Shown here piece after piece: positions 1 to 8,787 of a stretch of 64,000 nt of DNA. Under the pieces are notes generated by a model that ran no database searches, was not told the origin of the DNA, and saw only the letters and a program-made list of their open reading frames with translations. This stretch comes from Pseudomonas oryzihabitans (GTDB lineage Bacteria > Pseudomonadota > Gammaproteobacteria > Pseudomonadales > Pseudomonadaceae). Location of the stretch: contig NZ_CP021645.1 in assembly GCF_006384975.1 (NCBI RefSeq), positions 3,438,001 to 3,502,000 of the forward strand. The letters run 5' to 3'. The position numbers were made by a program, and so were the translations under genes. How positions within the stretch are numbered: the stretch's first letter is position 1; each line of letters opens with the position of its first letter.

Positions 1-639
1 GGCACCCTGTTCCTCGACGAGATCGAAAGCATGCCCCTGGCCCAGCAGGTCAAGCTCCTCCGGGTGCTGCAAGAGCAGCGCCTGGAGCGCCTGGGCTCCA
101 ACCAGAGCATCGCCCTGGACCTGCGCATCGTCGCCGCCACCAAGCCGGACCTGCTCGAAGAAGCCCGCGCCGGCCGCTTCCGCGAAGACCTGGCCTATCG
201 CCTCAATGTCGCCGAGCTGCACCTGCCGCCGCTACGCTCCCGGCGCGAAGACATCCCGCTGCTGTTCGACCACTTCCTCGCCGCCGCCGGCGCGCGCCTG
301 GGGCGTCAGGTCACCCCGCCCGGTGCCGCGCGGCTGGCCCAGTTGCTCGGCCATGGCTGGCCGGGCAACGTCCGTGAACTGGCCAACGCCGCCGAACGCG
401 AGGTGCTCGGCCTGGGCGCGCCCGCACCCGCCACTCTGACTGCCGCTAGCGGCACCTCCCTGGCCGACCAGCTGGAAGCCTTCGAAGCCCAGTGCCTGCG
501 CGCCGCTCTGACGCGCCACGGCGGTGAGATCAAGGCGGTGATGGACGAGCTGCAACTGCCCCGGCGCACCCTCAACGAGAAGATGCAGCGCCATGGCCTG
601 GTGCGCGCTGATTTCCGCGACGGCCCCGAAGGCGACTGA
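1..639 (+). CDS. Sigma-54-dependent response regulator, C-terminal part (MifR/DctD-like)
   Basis: The reading frame is open from the first base, so the gene is cut by the window edge and only about 212 C-terminal residues are present. What is seen is the end of an AAA+ sigma-54 activator: the Walker B region GTLFLDEIE at the start, the R-finger region FREDLAYRLN, WPGNVREL of the C-subdomain, and a terminal Fis-type HTH ending LPRRTLNEKMQRHGL. The GAFTGA loop and any receiver domain lie outside the window. The next gene is a dicarboxylate/2-oxoglutarate-type MFS permease with a sigma-54 promoter. This matches the known MifR control of a 2-oxoglutarate transporter in P. aeruginosa; DctD is the alternative name. 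Confidence 0.85.
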   Translation, partial: GTLFLDEIESMPLAQQVKLLRVLQEQRLERLGSNQSIALDLRIVAATKPDLLEEARAGRFREDLAYRLNVAELHLPPLRSRREDIPLLFDHFLAAAGARLGRQVTPPGAARLAQLLGHGWPGNVRELANAAEREVLGLGAPAPATLTAASGTSLADQLEAFEAQCLRAALTRHGGEIKAVMDELQLPRRTLNEKMQRHGLVRADFRDGPEGD

Positions 640-650
640 CGGGCGCTAGG

Positions 651-695
651 CGGAAATCCGCTCATCGCCACGTGGCGTTCGGCGGTCTTTCGCCG
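651..695. promoter_or_regulatory. Palindromes, candidate activator binding sites
   Basis: Three inverted repeats sit between the regulator stop and the -24/-12 promoter: GCGGAAATCCGC (651-662), the perfect 12-bp CGCCACGTGGCG (666-677), and CGGCG/CGCCG arms around 680-695. They lie about 45-85 bp upstream of the promoter, a plausible position for an enhancer-binding protein. Some could instead act as the terminator of the preceding gene. The assignment is inference. Confidence 0.35.
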
Positions 696-737
696 ATCCG
701 GCACCACCGAACCCAGTAAGGACGCGGCTCCACGGCC

Positions 738-753
738 TGGCACGCCCCCTGCA
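738..753 (+). promoter_or_regulatory. Sigma-54 (-24/-12) promoter of the transporter gene
   Basis: TGGCACGCCCCCTGCA matches the sigma-54 consensus TGGCACG-N4-TTGCA except for one base (CTGCA for TTGCA). The invariant GG and GC doublets have the right spacing. It lies 55 bp before the GTG start at 808, and the gene just upstream encodes a sigma-54 activator, so cognate control is likely. Confidence 0.8.
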
Positions 754-807
754 ATCGCTCTTGTCGACGCTTCGCGCGCTTGATAACAACGACAAGAGGA
801 ATCCTCT

Positions 808-2115
808 GTGGATAGCACCGCTACCCTCGCGGCCGGCCAGGCCGCGCCCAAGACCACCTCGCAACGTATCAAATCCATCTTCAGTGGTTCGGTCGGCAAC
901 CTGGTCGAGTGGTTCGACTGGTACGTCTACGCCGCCTTCTCCCTGTACTTCGCCAAGGCCTTCTTCCCCCAAGGCGACCAGACCGCCCAGTTGCTCAACG
1001 TCGCCGCCATCTTCGCCGTGGGCTTTCTCATGCGACCCATCGGCGGCTGGCTGATGGGCCTCTACGCCGACAAGGCCGGACGCAAGGCCGCGCTGATGGT
1101 CTCGGTGATCATGATGTGCGCCGGCTCCCTGATCATCGCCCTCACCCCCAGCTATGCCAGCATCGGCGTCGCCGCACCGGTCATGCTGGTCTTGGCGCGC
1201 CTGCTGCAGGGCCTCTCGGTGGGCGGTGAATACGGCACCTCCGCCACCTATCTGAGCGAGATGGCGACCAAGGAAAGCCGCGGTTTCTACTCCAGCTTCC
1301 AGTACGTCACCCTGATCTCCGGCCAGCTCCTGGCCCTGGCCACCCTGATCGTGCTGCAGCAACTGCTCACCGTGCAGCAGCTGGAAAGCTGGGGCTGGCG
1401 CATCCCCTTCGTGATCGGTGCCGCCTGCGCCGTGACCGCCCTCTACCTGCGTCGCGGCATGGAGGAAACCTCCTCGTTCAAGAAGTCCGAGAAGCCCAAG
1501 GAAAGCCTGATGCGCACCCTGGCACGGCATCCCAAGGAGTTCTTCACCGTGGTCGGCCTGACCATGGGCGGTACCCTGGCCTTCTACACCTACACCACCT
1601 ACATGCAGAAATACCTGGTCAACTCGGTGGGCATGAGCAAGACCGACGCCACCTCCATCTCGGCGGCCACCCTGTTCCTGTTCATGCTGCTGCAACCCCT
1701 GGTCGGCGCCCTCTCCGACAAGATCGGCCGGCGCCCGGTGCTGATCGCCTTCGGCGTGCTAGGCACCCTGTTCACCTATCCGATCCTGACCGCCCTGGGT
1801 AGCGTCACCAGTTGGTGGGGCGCCTTCGGCCTGATCATGGTGGCGCTGGTGATCGTCAGCTTCTACACCTCGATCAACGCCGTGGTGAAGGCCGAGCTGT
1901 TCCCCACCGAGATCCGCGCCCTGGGTGTCGGCCTGCCCTACGCCCTGACCGTGTCCATCTTCGGCGGCACCGCCGAATACCTGGCCCTGTGGTTCAAGAG
2001 CATCGGTATGGAAAGTGGCTACTACTGGTACGTGACCGGCTGCATCGCCTGCTCGCTGCTGGTCTACGTCTTCATGAAGGACACCCGCGACCACTCGCGC
2101 ATCGTGCACGAGTAA
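808..2115 (+). CDS. MFS permease, 2-oxoglutarate/dicarboxylate:H+ symporter family (KgtP-like)
   Basis: A 435-residue, 12-helix major facilitator protein of the metabolite:H+ symporter family, predicted in the inner membrane. It shows the family N-terminus GNLVEWFDWYVYAAFSLYFAKAFF, the loop 2-3 motif with Arg/Asp residues (LMGLYADKAGRKAAL), RLLQGLSVGGEYG, and a repeat of the loop motif in the second half (GALSDKIGRRPVL). The GTG at 808 follows an AAGAGGA ribosome site. Its promoter is sigma-54 type and the upstream neighbour is an activator of the MifR/DctD class, so uptake of 2-oxoglutarate or a related C4/C5 acid is the best guess. Exact substrate is not provable from sequence. Confidence 0.88.
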   Translation: MDSTATLAAGQAAPKTTSQRIKSIFSGSVGNLVEWFDWYVYAAFSLYFAKAFFPQGDQTAQLLNVAAIFAVGFLMRPIGGWLMGLYADKAGRKAALMVSVIMMCAGSLIIALTPSYASIGVAAPVMLVLARLLQGLSVGGEYGTSATYLSEMATKESRGFYSSFQYVTLISGQLLALATLIVLQQLLTVQQLESWGWRIPFVIGAACAVTALYLRRGMEETSSFKKSEKPKESLMRTLARHPKEFFTVVGLTMGGTLAFYTYTTYMQKYLVNSVGMSKTDATSISAATLFLFMLLQPLVGALSDKIGRRPVLIAFGVLGTLFTYPILTALGSVTSWWGAFGLIMVALVIVSFYTSINAVVKAELFPTEIRALGVGLPYALTVSIFGGTAEYLALWFKSIGMESGYYWYVTGCIACSLLVYVFMKDTRDHSRIVHE

Positions 2116-2289
2116 CCGCTCGTCCCGAGGCGGGCCTCTCGGTCGCAAGATTCGGCCGTCCGGCCCGCCCCCTCTTTGCCTGGGCTTTGGGGCACGCCAT
2201 CGTAGTGTCACCGGCAGCCGTCGCATCGGCCGTTCTTCCGGCCAATGTGGCGAGTTCGCCCCCTCCTCCCAAGCCCCGGTTACACACTC

Positions 2290-2598
2290 ATGGAAATCGA
2301 CTACGGTCCCAGCTATGCCAAACTGGGTCTCCAGTTCCAATACCAATGGAGCACCCTGCTGCGCGATGCCCTGAAGAAGCACGGCATCACCGACGCCCAG
2401 GCCAAGGCCATCTGCGGCGACTTCGCCTTCGACCTCTCCAAGCTCATCGACGAGTCCGAGATCCAGGCCGACGGCATCTCCTATCGCCCGGTGATCGCCT
2501 TCACCGAGGACGAGGAAACCCTGCTGGTCCAGTCGGCCGAGTTCGACTACCACGAAGCGGCCTACGCTACCGCCGCAGCGGCGTTCGAGAAGAAGTAA
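2290..2598 (+). CDS. Conserved hypothetical protein, 102 aa
   Basis: A small soluble acidic protein with no signal peptide or membrane segment. I recognise no domain. The ATG at 2290 was chosen because an earlier in-frame ATG (2245) adds a proline-rich stretch that reads like intergenic sequence. It stands alone, 174 bp after the MFS gene and before a repeat field. Codon use resembles the chromosome, so it is probably a real core gene. Confidence 0.6.
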   Translation: MEIDYGPSYAKLGLQFQYQWSTLLRDALKKHGITDAQAKAICGDFAFDLSKLIDESEIQADGISYRPVIAFTEDEETLLVQSAEFDYHEAAYATAAAAFEKK

Positions 2599-2622
2599 GC
2601 CGGACGGGCGCTCGCGTGCGCG

Positions 2623-3029
2623 CCCTCACCCCAGCCCTCTTCCCCAGGGAGAGGGGGTTGTCTGGAGCGGGAGGCGGGCTTCCCCTCCAACGCCAGGCTT
2701 CACAGGTATTTTCAGAGTTACCGCGATAGCGAACTCTTCGCTCCGGACCAGGGCTGAAGCGCCAGGCGATACTCCACCACATCGCCCCGCTCCGTACCGC
2801 CCCCTCTCCCTCCGGGAGAGGGCCGGGGTGAGGGCAAACCCAACGCCATAGCCATTTCAGTCCCCAGCTATTTCCTACTAGCCAAGTCCAGACTGAAAAC
2901 CCGCAAAACTCTCGTTCCAGAGCTATCGCCAAGCCAAGACCCTCAGGCGATACTCCACCAGATCGCCCCACTCCATACCGCCCCCTCTCCCTCCGGGAGA
3001 GGGCCGGGGTGAGGGCAAACCCAACGCCA
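2623..3029. repeat. REP-like hairpin cluster with an 86-bp direct repeat
   Basis: Three copies of a hairpin motif of the form CCCTCTCCCTCCGGGAGAGGG followed by CCGGGGTGAGGG occur between the hypothetical gene and the DUF559 gene. The first (2623-2655) is inverted relative to the other two. The last two lie in a nearly identical 86-bp direct repeat (2763-2848 and 2944-3029, offset 181 bp). Related hairpins recur at 8788-8924 and 32878-32915. The whole stretch is otherwise non-coding. Confidence 0.8.
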
Positions 3030-3051
3030 AAACCCAAGGGAACGGATTCCC

Positions 3052-3384
3052 ATGCCCCTCGTCACCCACGCCCGCAGCCTGCGTCGCAACCAAACCGACG
3101 CCGAGCGCGCCCTCTGGCAGCACCTGCGTGGCAAGCGTTTCCAAGGATTCAAGTTCCGTCGCCAGCATCCCTATGGCCGCTACATCCTGGATTTCGTCTG
3201 CCTGGAAGCGCGCCTGGTGATCGAACTGGACGGCGGCCAGCATCAAGGCAGCGTGGCCGACCGCACGCGCGATGCCTGGCTGGGTGCTCAGGGCTTTCAA
3301 ACGCTGCGCTTCTGGAACCACGACGTCCTGAACCAGCCCGAAGCCGTGCTCGAACGCCTCTTCGCCGCCCTCAGCCCGGCTTGA
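3052..3384 (+). CDS. DUF559 (Vsr-like endonuclease fold) protein
   Basis: A 110-residue protein of the DUF559/Vsr-like PD-(D/E)XK group. Visible landmarks are the N-terminal RSLRRNQTDAERALWQHLR, the core FRRQHPYGRYILDFVC, and VIELDGGQHQ, whose Asp/Glu and Gln-His residues form the nuclease-type centre. Members are widespread orphan genes of unknown biological role. It is embedded directly behind the REP-like repeats, an arrangement seen with this family in other proteobacteria (recollection). Its last 14 bases overlap the convergent topB stop. Confidence 0.8.
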   Translation: MPLVTHARSLRRNQTDAERALWQHLRGKRFQGFKFRRQHPYGRYILDFVCLEARLVIELDGGQHQGSVADRTRDAWLGAQGFQTLRFWNHDVLNQPEAVLERLFAALSPA

Positions 3385-5335
3385 CCCTCGGCTTGCGCGC
3401 TCGCGTCGGAGCGCCAGCCGTCTTCGCCGTCGCCTTGGCCTTGCCCCCACCCGTACGCCGCTTCTTTTTCCAGGGCGCGCCCTTGCCCACTGGCGGCGGT
3501 CCGCTGATGGTGAGGGTCAGCCCCAGGCAGCGCTCCACCTGCTTGCCCATCCAGGCCGATTGCTTGGCGACGAATTCGGCCAGGCTCAGCTCGCCCTCCT
3601 GCACCCGGTCCAGCGCCTGCTCCCAGAGCGCCGTGGTGCCCGGATCGGCGATGGCCCGCGGCACGGCGTCGATCAGCCCGAAGGCCGCCGGCGTCGCCGC
3701 CAGGGCCTTGCCCTGCTTGACCAGGTAACCACGATCCAAGAGGCCCTGGATGATCCCGGCGCGGGTCGCCTCGGTGCCGATGCCGGTGGTGTCCTTGAGC
3801 TTCTGCTTGAGCACCGGGTCCTCCACCAGCTTGGCGACGTTCTTCATCGCCTTGATCAGATCACCCTCAGTGAAGGGCTTGGGCGGCTGGCTCAGTTGAT
3901 CCTTGCAGCGCACCTCGACCACCGGATAGTGCTCGCCTTCGCGCAACTCGGGCAGGGCCTGGGGTGGCGGCGCCTCGCGCCCCTTGGGCGGGGTCAGGGC
4001 TTCGGGCAGGGCGCGGCGCCAGCCGGGCTCCACCAGGCGCTTACCTGTGGCGCGCAGGCGTTCGCCACCGGCTTCGAAATCGGCCTGGGTGCGGTCGAAT
4101 TCGTGCTGGGGCAGGAACTGGGCCAGATAGCGCGCCCGGATCAGGCCATAAACATTGCGCTCCTGAGGACTCAGCCGCCCCAGGTCGCGGGTCACCAGGG
4201 TCGGGATGATGCCGTGGTGGGCGCTGACCTTGGCATCGTTCCAGGCCCGCGAGCGACGGCTGGCATCCAGGTGCTCACGCAGCGGCGCGAGACTGCCATC
4301 GGCGCCCAGCAGAACAGCGAGCAGTGCCGGCGCCTCGGCGTGCTGCGACAGCGGCAGGTAGCCGCAATCGCTGCGTGGATAGGTGATCAGCTTATGGGTC
4401 TCGTAGAGCGCCTGGGCGATGTCCAGGGTCTGCTGGGCGCCCAGATTGAGGCGCTTGGAGCAGACTTCCTGCAGGGTGCCCAGATCGAAGGGCAAGGGCG
4501 CCGCCTCGCGGATGCGCTCGGTCTTGAGCTTGACCAGCCGCGCCTGGCCGGCCGCTTCGATGGCCTGGGCAGCCGCCTGGGCCACCTCCGGCTTGAGGCA
4601 GCGCCCCTGATCGTCGCAGACGGCGTCCGGCGGCTGCCATTGGGCCTGGAAGCGCCCACCCGGCGCCGCCAGGGTGGCCTCCACGGTCCAGAAGGGCACC
4701 GGTACGAAGGCGGCGATGGCGCGGTCGCGATCCACCACCAGGCGCAGGGTCGGCGTCTGCACCCGGCCGACCGAGAGCACGCCCTGGTAGCCAGAGCGCC
4801 GTCCCAGCAGGGTGAACAAGCGACTCATGTTCATGCCGATCAGCCAATCGGCGCGCGAACGCCCCAAGGCGGATTGGTAGAGCCCATAGGTCTCGGCGCC
4901 CGGCTTGAGCGCGGCCAGGGCGCGGCGGATGGAGACGTCATCCAGCGCCGACAGCCACAGCCGGCGGATCGGTCCGCGATAGCGGCAATGCTCCACCAGC
5001 TCGCGGGCGATCATCTCGCCTTCGCGATCGGCGTCGGTGGCGATCACTAGTTCGCTGGCCTCGCCGAGCAGGCGCTTGACCGCCTTGAACTGGCTGCCGG
5101 TGGTCTTCTTGACCTGCAGCTTCCACTGCTCGGGGACGATGGGCAAATCGTCCAGCGACCAGCGTTTGTAGCGACTGTCGTAGGCATCCGGCGGCGCCGT
5201 CTCCAGCAAGTGGCCGATGCACCAGGTGACGGTCACGCCCTGCCCCAGCAGGCAGCCCTCGCCCCGCCGATTGGCGCCGAGGACGCGGGCGATGTCCTTG
5301 GCCTGGGAGGGTTTTTCGCAGAGATACAGCTGCAT
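3371..5335 (-). CDS. topB: DNA topoisomerase III
   Basis: A type IA topoisomerase of 654 residues, the usual TopB size. It opens with the TOPRIM domain (MQLYLCEKPSQAKDIA, then ATDADREGEMIARE carrying the acidic triad). The catalytic tyrosine lies in LITYPRSDCGYLP near residue 318. The C-terminus is a lysine/arginine-rich tail with no zinc fingers. It relaxes and decatenates single-strand-containing DNA. The start was set at the ATG giving MQLYLCEKPSQ because upstream in-frame residues do not resemble the family. It ends convergently with, and overlapping, the DUF559 gene. Confidence 0.95.
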   Translation of the reverse strand: MQLYLCEKPSQAKDIARVLGANRRGEGCLLGQGVTVTWCIGHLLETAPPDAYDSRYKRWSLDDLPIVPEQWKLQVKKTTGSQFKAVKRLLGEASELVIATDADREGEMIARELVEHCRYRGPIRRLWLSALDDVSIRRALAALKPGAETYGLYQSALGRSRADWLIGMNMSRLFTLLGRRSGYQGVLSVGRVQTPTLRLVVDRDRAIAAFVPVPFWTVEATLAAPGGRFQAQWQPPDAVCDDQGRCLKPEVAQAAAQAIEAAGQARLVKLKTERIREAAPLPFDLGTLQEVCSKRLNLGAQQTLDIAQALYETHKLITYPRSDCGYLPLSQHAEAPALLAVLLGADGSLAPLREHLDASRRSRAWNDAKVSAHHGIIPTLVTRDLGRLSPQERNVYGLIRARYLAQFLPQHEFDRTQADFEAGGERLRATGKRLVEPGWRRALPEALTPPKGREAPPPQALPELREGEHYPVVEVRCKDQLSQPPKPFTEGDLIKAMKNVAKLVEDPVLKQKLKDTTGIGTEATRAGIIQGLLDRGYLVKQGKALAATPAAFGLIDAVPRAIADPGTTALWEQALDRVQEGELSLAEFVAKQSAWMGKQVERCLGLTLTISGPPPVGKGAPWKKKRRTGGGKAKATAKTAGAPTRARKPRVKPG

Positions 5336-5577
5336 GGCGGGCGTCGCGTAACGGGAATCGCCACAGGATGCAAAGCGGCGCCGGCCAGCGCAAGGACTAA
5401 TCTGTATATCCGTACAGAAATACCCTTTTGCGCCAATTCGCCCAGTGGGCCACAGCCCCCGTAGGACGTGGATCACAGCTTGAACGGCGGCTCCCAGATG
5501 CGCGGAATCTTGCCGGTGGCGGACAGTCCTTGGGCTACGGCACTTTCGCCGTCTATAGCCGAGCTCGGGAGGCGTCA

Positions 5578-5769
5578 ATGAACACTGTAGCTATGGAGCG
5601 CGCCAAGGCCGAGAGCAGCGGCGCCGGTAACCAGGTCGACACCGCCAGCAGCCAGGCGCTGCGGGCCGCCATCAGCACCATGCGCCGTACTACCAGCCAG
5701 GTGCAGCGCATCAACGATCAACTCTGGGAAGTCTGGCCGGACGGTCGGCGCAAGCTGCTGCTGCGCTGA
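5578..5769 (+). CDS. Small hypothetical protein, 63 aa
   Basis: A short basic protein with a good ribosome site (GGGAGG, six bases before the ATG). The C-terminal half (VQRINDQLWEVWPDGRRKLLLR) has a regular amphipathic pattern, and nothing suggests export. I do not recognise a family. It lies between the divergent topB promoter region and the convergent LysR gene, ending 4 bp before the latter's stop. Confidence 0.55.
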   Translation: MNTVAMERAKAESSGAGNQVDTASSQALRAAISTMRRTTSQVQRINDQLWEVWPDGRRKLLLR

Positions 5770-5773
5770 GGTA

Positions 5774-6694
5774 TCACGCCCCGGCGTCCTGCCCGGGCGC
5801 CGGGGTACCTAGGGTGGCCAGATAGGTCGCGACCTCGGCCTGGATCCAGGCGGTGAAGTGCGCCTGTTTTTCCACCGACTCCGCCCGTTCCGGCCAGACC
5901 AGCCAGTAGGTGTAGGGATAGGGCGCGACGACGGGGCTGAGCTGGACCAGGCGGCCCTGCTGCAGCGCGGTCTGCACCAGGCTGCGTCGCTCCAGCGCCA
6001 GGGTCTGGCCGAGGCGCAAGGCTTCCAGCACCAGGTTGGAGTCGTTCACGCCGAGGGCGCAGCTGGGCATGGCCTGGCCCCTACCCGCCGCTTCCCCCCA
6101 GTGCCGCCAGGTTTCCTCGGTGTGCATCACCGGTTGGGCCAGGGCTTCGTCCAGGGTTCGTGGCAGCCTCCCGCCGTTGTAGTCGGGCGCCGCCACCAAC
6201 AGGACATCGTCCTGGAACAGACGCAGCGCCGTCAGGCCGTCCCACTGCCCTTCCCCCATGCGCACCCCGATATCCACCATGCCCTGGCGCAGATCCTGGA
6301 AATCCATGCTGGTCTGGATGCGGATGCGGTACTCCGGATGCAGGGCGCGAAAACGCGGCAGGCGTGGCAGCAACCAGTGCGTGGCGAAAGAGGGAAAGGT
6401 GGCGAACACCAGCTCGTTGCGCCGCGGTCGGGCCTGCAAGCGGCGGGTCGCCTCGCCCAGGTCGGCGAGCAACTGGCGCACCTGCTCGGCATAGGCGCGA
6501 CCGTCCCCCGTCACCTCGATCCCCCGCCCCTGGCGCTCGAACAGCACCATGCCCAACTGATGCTCCAGCCCCTTCACCTGCTGGCTGACCGCCGCATGGG
6601 TGAGGTGCAACTCGCTGGCCGCCCGGGTCACGCTTCCCAGGCGCGCCACCGCTTCGAAGCAACGCAGGGCATTCAACGGCGGCAGACGCGACAT
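5774..6694 (-). CDS. LysR-family regulator, GcvA-type
   Basis: A 306-residue LysR protein. The N-terminus MSRLPPLNALRCFEAVARLGSV and HTH LTHAAVSQQVKGLEHQLG are typical of the GcvA/AmpR branch. The rest is a periplasmic-binding-type effector domain. The start was placed at MSRLPPL because this matches the family; an upstream ATG would add 54 untypical residues. It is divergent from the GST-like gene at 6851, whose control is the likely job. Despite the family name, nothing links it to the glycine cleavage genes nearby. Confidence 0.85.
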   Translation of the reverse strand: MSRLPPLNALRCFEAVARLGSVTRAASELHLTHAAVSQQVKGLEHQLGMVLFERQGRGIEVTGDGRAYAEQVRQLLADLGEATRRLQARPRRNELVFATFPSFATHWLLPRLPRFRALHPEYRIRIQTSMDFQDLRQGMVDIGVRMGEGQWDGLTALRLFQDDVLLVAAPDYNGGRLPRTLDEALAQPVMHTEETWRHWGEAAGRGQAMPSCALGVNDSNLVLEALRLGQTLALERRSLVQTALQQGRLVQLSPVVAPYPYTYWLVWPERAESVEKQAHFTAWIQAEVATYLATLGTPAPGQDAGA

Positions 6695-6850
6695 GTAAGA
6701 CTTCCTTACCGATCCAGTCAGATTTTCTCGATGGAAGCATCTTCGACGAAGTCCTAAGGTTACGTCTAGAGCGTCATCCAGCGCATTATCCATCGCTAGC
6801 ATGATGCTCCACGTGGAACAGGATTCACTCTTTCTGACAGGACACCGCCC

Positions 6851-7465
6851 ATGCAACTCATCGGCATGCTCGACTCGCCCTATGTACGGCGGGTCGCGAT
6901 CTCCCTTCGCCTGCTGGCTCTGCCGTTCGAGCTGCGCCAGCTATCGGTCTTCCGCGATGTCGAGCGCTTTCGCACCTTCAACCCGGTGGTCAAGGCACCG
7001 ACCCTGATCTGCCTGGATGGCCAGCGGCTGATGGATTCGTCGCTGATCCTCGACTATGCCCAGCACCTCGCCTGCGGCAGCCGGCAATTGCTGCCTCACG
7101 GTCATGCCGCCCGGGCGAATGCCTTGAGCCGGGTCGGCCTGGCCCTGGCACTGTGCGAGAAGGCGGTGCAATTGGTGTACGAGCGCGATCTACGCCCCGA
7201 GGAGAAGCGCCACGAACCCTGGCGGCAACGGGTGGAGGGGCAATTGCGCGCGGCCTGCGGCGCCCTGGACAAGGCCTGGCTGGTCCCGCGCCCGCCGCTC
7301 AGCGAGAGCGATATCGGCCAGGACGCCATCGACACGGCGGTGGCCTGGAGCTTTCTCCACCACGTTCTGCCGGGCCTGATCGACCGGCAGAACTATCCGA
7401 CGCTGGAAGCCCTGGCCGCCGAGGCGGAAAGGCTGTCGGTGTTTCGGGATTATCCGGTGGTGTGA
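6851..7465 (+). CDS. Glutathione S-transferase-like protein
   Basis: A 204-residue protein with an N-terminal thioredoxin-like GST fold (MQLIGMLDSPYVRRVAISLRLL, then NPVVKAPTLICLDG with the cis-Pro and LMDSSLILDYA with the glutathione-binding Ser) and an alpha-helical C-terminal domain. Ser9 in the DSPYVRRV motif is the likely catalytic residue. It is cytosolic and probably conjugates or detoxifies an electrophile; the substrate is unknown. It is divergently paired with the LysR gene. Confidence 0.85.
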   Translation: MQLIGMLDSPYVRRVAISLRLLALPFELRQLSVFRDVERFRTFNPVVKAPTLICLDGQRLMDSSLILDYAQHLACGSRQLLPHGHAARANALSRVGLALALCEKAVQLVYERDLRPEEKRHEPWRQRVEGQLRAACGALDKAWLVPRPPLSESDIGQDAIDTAVAWSFLHHVLPGLIDRQNYPTLEALAAEAERLSVFRDYPVV

Positions 7466-7470
7466 GGTGC

Positions 7471-7548
7471 TGTTGGGCTTCGCTGGCGCTCAACCCAACC
7501 TACGGGCCAGGCTTTCGTAGGTTGGGTTGAGCAACGCGAAGCCCAACG
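7471..7548. repeat. Dispersed inverted repeat (CAACCCAACCTACG family)
   Basis: A hairpin with a 16-bp perfect stem, CTCAACCCAACCTACG (7489-7504) pairing with 7516-7531, flanked by an outer arm TGTTGGGCTTCG matching 7537-7547. It lies between the GST and gcvT stop codons, where it may also serve as a transcription barrier. The same family occurs at 26821-26852 and 26925-27009. Confidence 0.85.
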
Positions 7549-7561
7549 CTCAGGACTTAAA

Positions 7562-8671
7562 TTATCCGCGGTAATACCGCTGCGGCACGAAGGGCGTCTT
7601 GGCGACTTTGACCGGGACCTGCTTGCCGCGCACCACGGCGAACAGCTCGGTATCCAGGGCGGCGAAGGCGCTGTCGACATAACCCATGGCCACCGGCGCG
7701 CCCAGGGTCGGACCGAAGCCGCCGCTGGTGACGCGGCCGATGCTGGCGCCATTGGCATCTACCAGCTCTGCACCCTCGCGCACCGGCACCCGCTCCTGCA
7801 CCAGCAGGCCGACCCGCTTGCGGCTCACACCGTCGCGCTGTTCGGCGAAGATGCGCTCGGCGCCGGGGAAACCACCGGCGCGGCCGTTGCCTTCGCGGCG
7901 TACCTTGGACAGCGCCCAACCCAGGTTGGCCATCACCGGCGTGGTGCCGGCATCCATGTCATGACCATAGAGGCAGAGACCGGCTTCCAGGCGCAGTGAA
8001 TCACGGGCGCCCAGGCCGATGGCCTCGACTTCCGGCTCGGCCAGCAGGCGACGGGCCAGGGCTTCGGCGGCGGCGCTGGGCACCGAGATCTCGTAGCCGT
8101 CTTCACCGGTGTAGCCGCTGCGGCTGACGATGCAGGGCTGGTCCAGCAGCTTGACGCGGCGCACCTGCATGAAGGTCATCTCGGCCACTTCCGGCGCCAG
8201 GCGCGACAGCACCGCGGCGGCGGCCGGGCCCTGCAGGGCCAGCAGGGCGCGATCGAATTGCGGCAGTACCTGGCAGCGATCGCCGAGGTGCTTTTCCAGG
8301 TGGGCGAGGTCAGCTTCCTTGCAGGCAGCGTTGACCACTAGGTAGAGGCAATCGCCGAGGTTGGCGACCATGAGGTCGTCGAGGATGCCGCCGTTGTCGT
8401 CGGTCAGCAGGGCATAGCGCTGCATGCCGCTGGGCAGGTCGATGATGTCGACCGGTACCAGGGACTCCAGGGCTTCGGCGGCCGCATCGCCTTCGAGCAG
8501 CACCTGGCCCATGTGGGACACGTCGAACAGCCCGGCCTGGGCGCGGGTGTGCTGGTGCTCCTTGAGCACGCCGAGCGGGTATTGCACCGGCATCTCGTAG
8601 CCGGCGAAGGGCACCATGCGGGCGCCGAGTTCCAGGTGCAGCGCGTGGAGCGAAGTCTTGAGCAGGGACAT
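7562..8671 (-). CDS. gcvT: Aminomethyltransferase, glycine cleavage T protein
   Basis: The T protein transfers the aminomethyl carbon from lipoylated GcvH to tetrahydrofolate, releasing ammonia. It has 369 residues, the family size, with MVPFAGYEMPVQYP near the start, the DVSHMGQ segment, and the conserved GARDSLRLEAGLCLYGHDM loop that contributes to folate binding. It is the third gene of the gcvH-gcvP-gcvT order but is separated from gcvP by a 254-bp gap containing an inverted pair of REP-like hairpins, which could lower its expression relative to gcvHP. Confidence 0.96.
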   Translation of the reverse strand: MSLLKTSLHALHLELGARMVPFAGYEMPVQYPLGVLKEHQHTRAQAGLFDVSHMGQVLLEGDAAAEALESLVPVDIIDLPSGMQRYALLTDDNGGILDDLMVANLGDCLYLVVNAACKEADLAHLEKHLGDRCQVLPQFDRALLALQGPAAAAVLSRLAPEVAEMTFMQVRRVKLLDQPCIVSRSGYTGEDGYEISVPSAAAEALARRLLAEPEVEAIGLGARDSLRLEAGLCLYGHDMDAGTTPVMANLGWALSKVRREGNGRAGGFPGAERIFAEQRDGVSRKRVGLLVQERVPVREGAELVDANGASIGRVTSGGFGPTLGAPVAMGYVDSAFAALDTELFAVVRGKQVPVKVAKTPFVPQRYYRG

Positions 8672-8787
8672 GGTGGGGCTCCGTGTCGGGTGGCGGTTTC
8701 CGCGCTCCGGTCCTCCAGAGCAAGGAAGCTGTGATCTGAATGGGTCGCGCCTGATGAGCGAGGCGCGACCTCGGTGCTTCGGGTTTC

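Noticed and set aside
3560..5050. 496-residue plus-strand frame opposite topB
   Set aside because: Shadow of topB with repetitive Gly/Leu/Gln translation.
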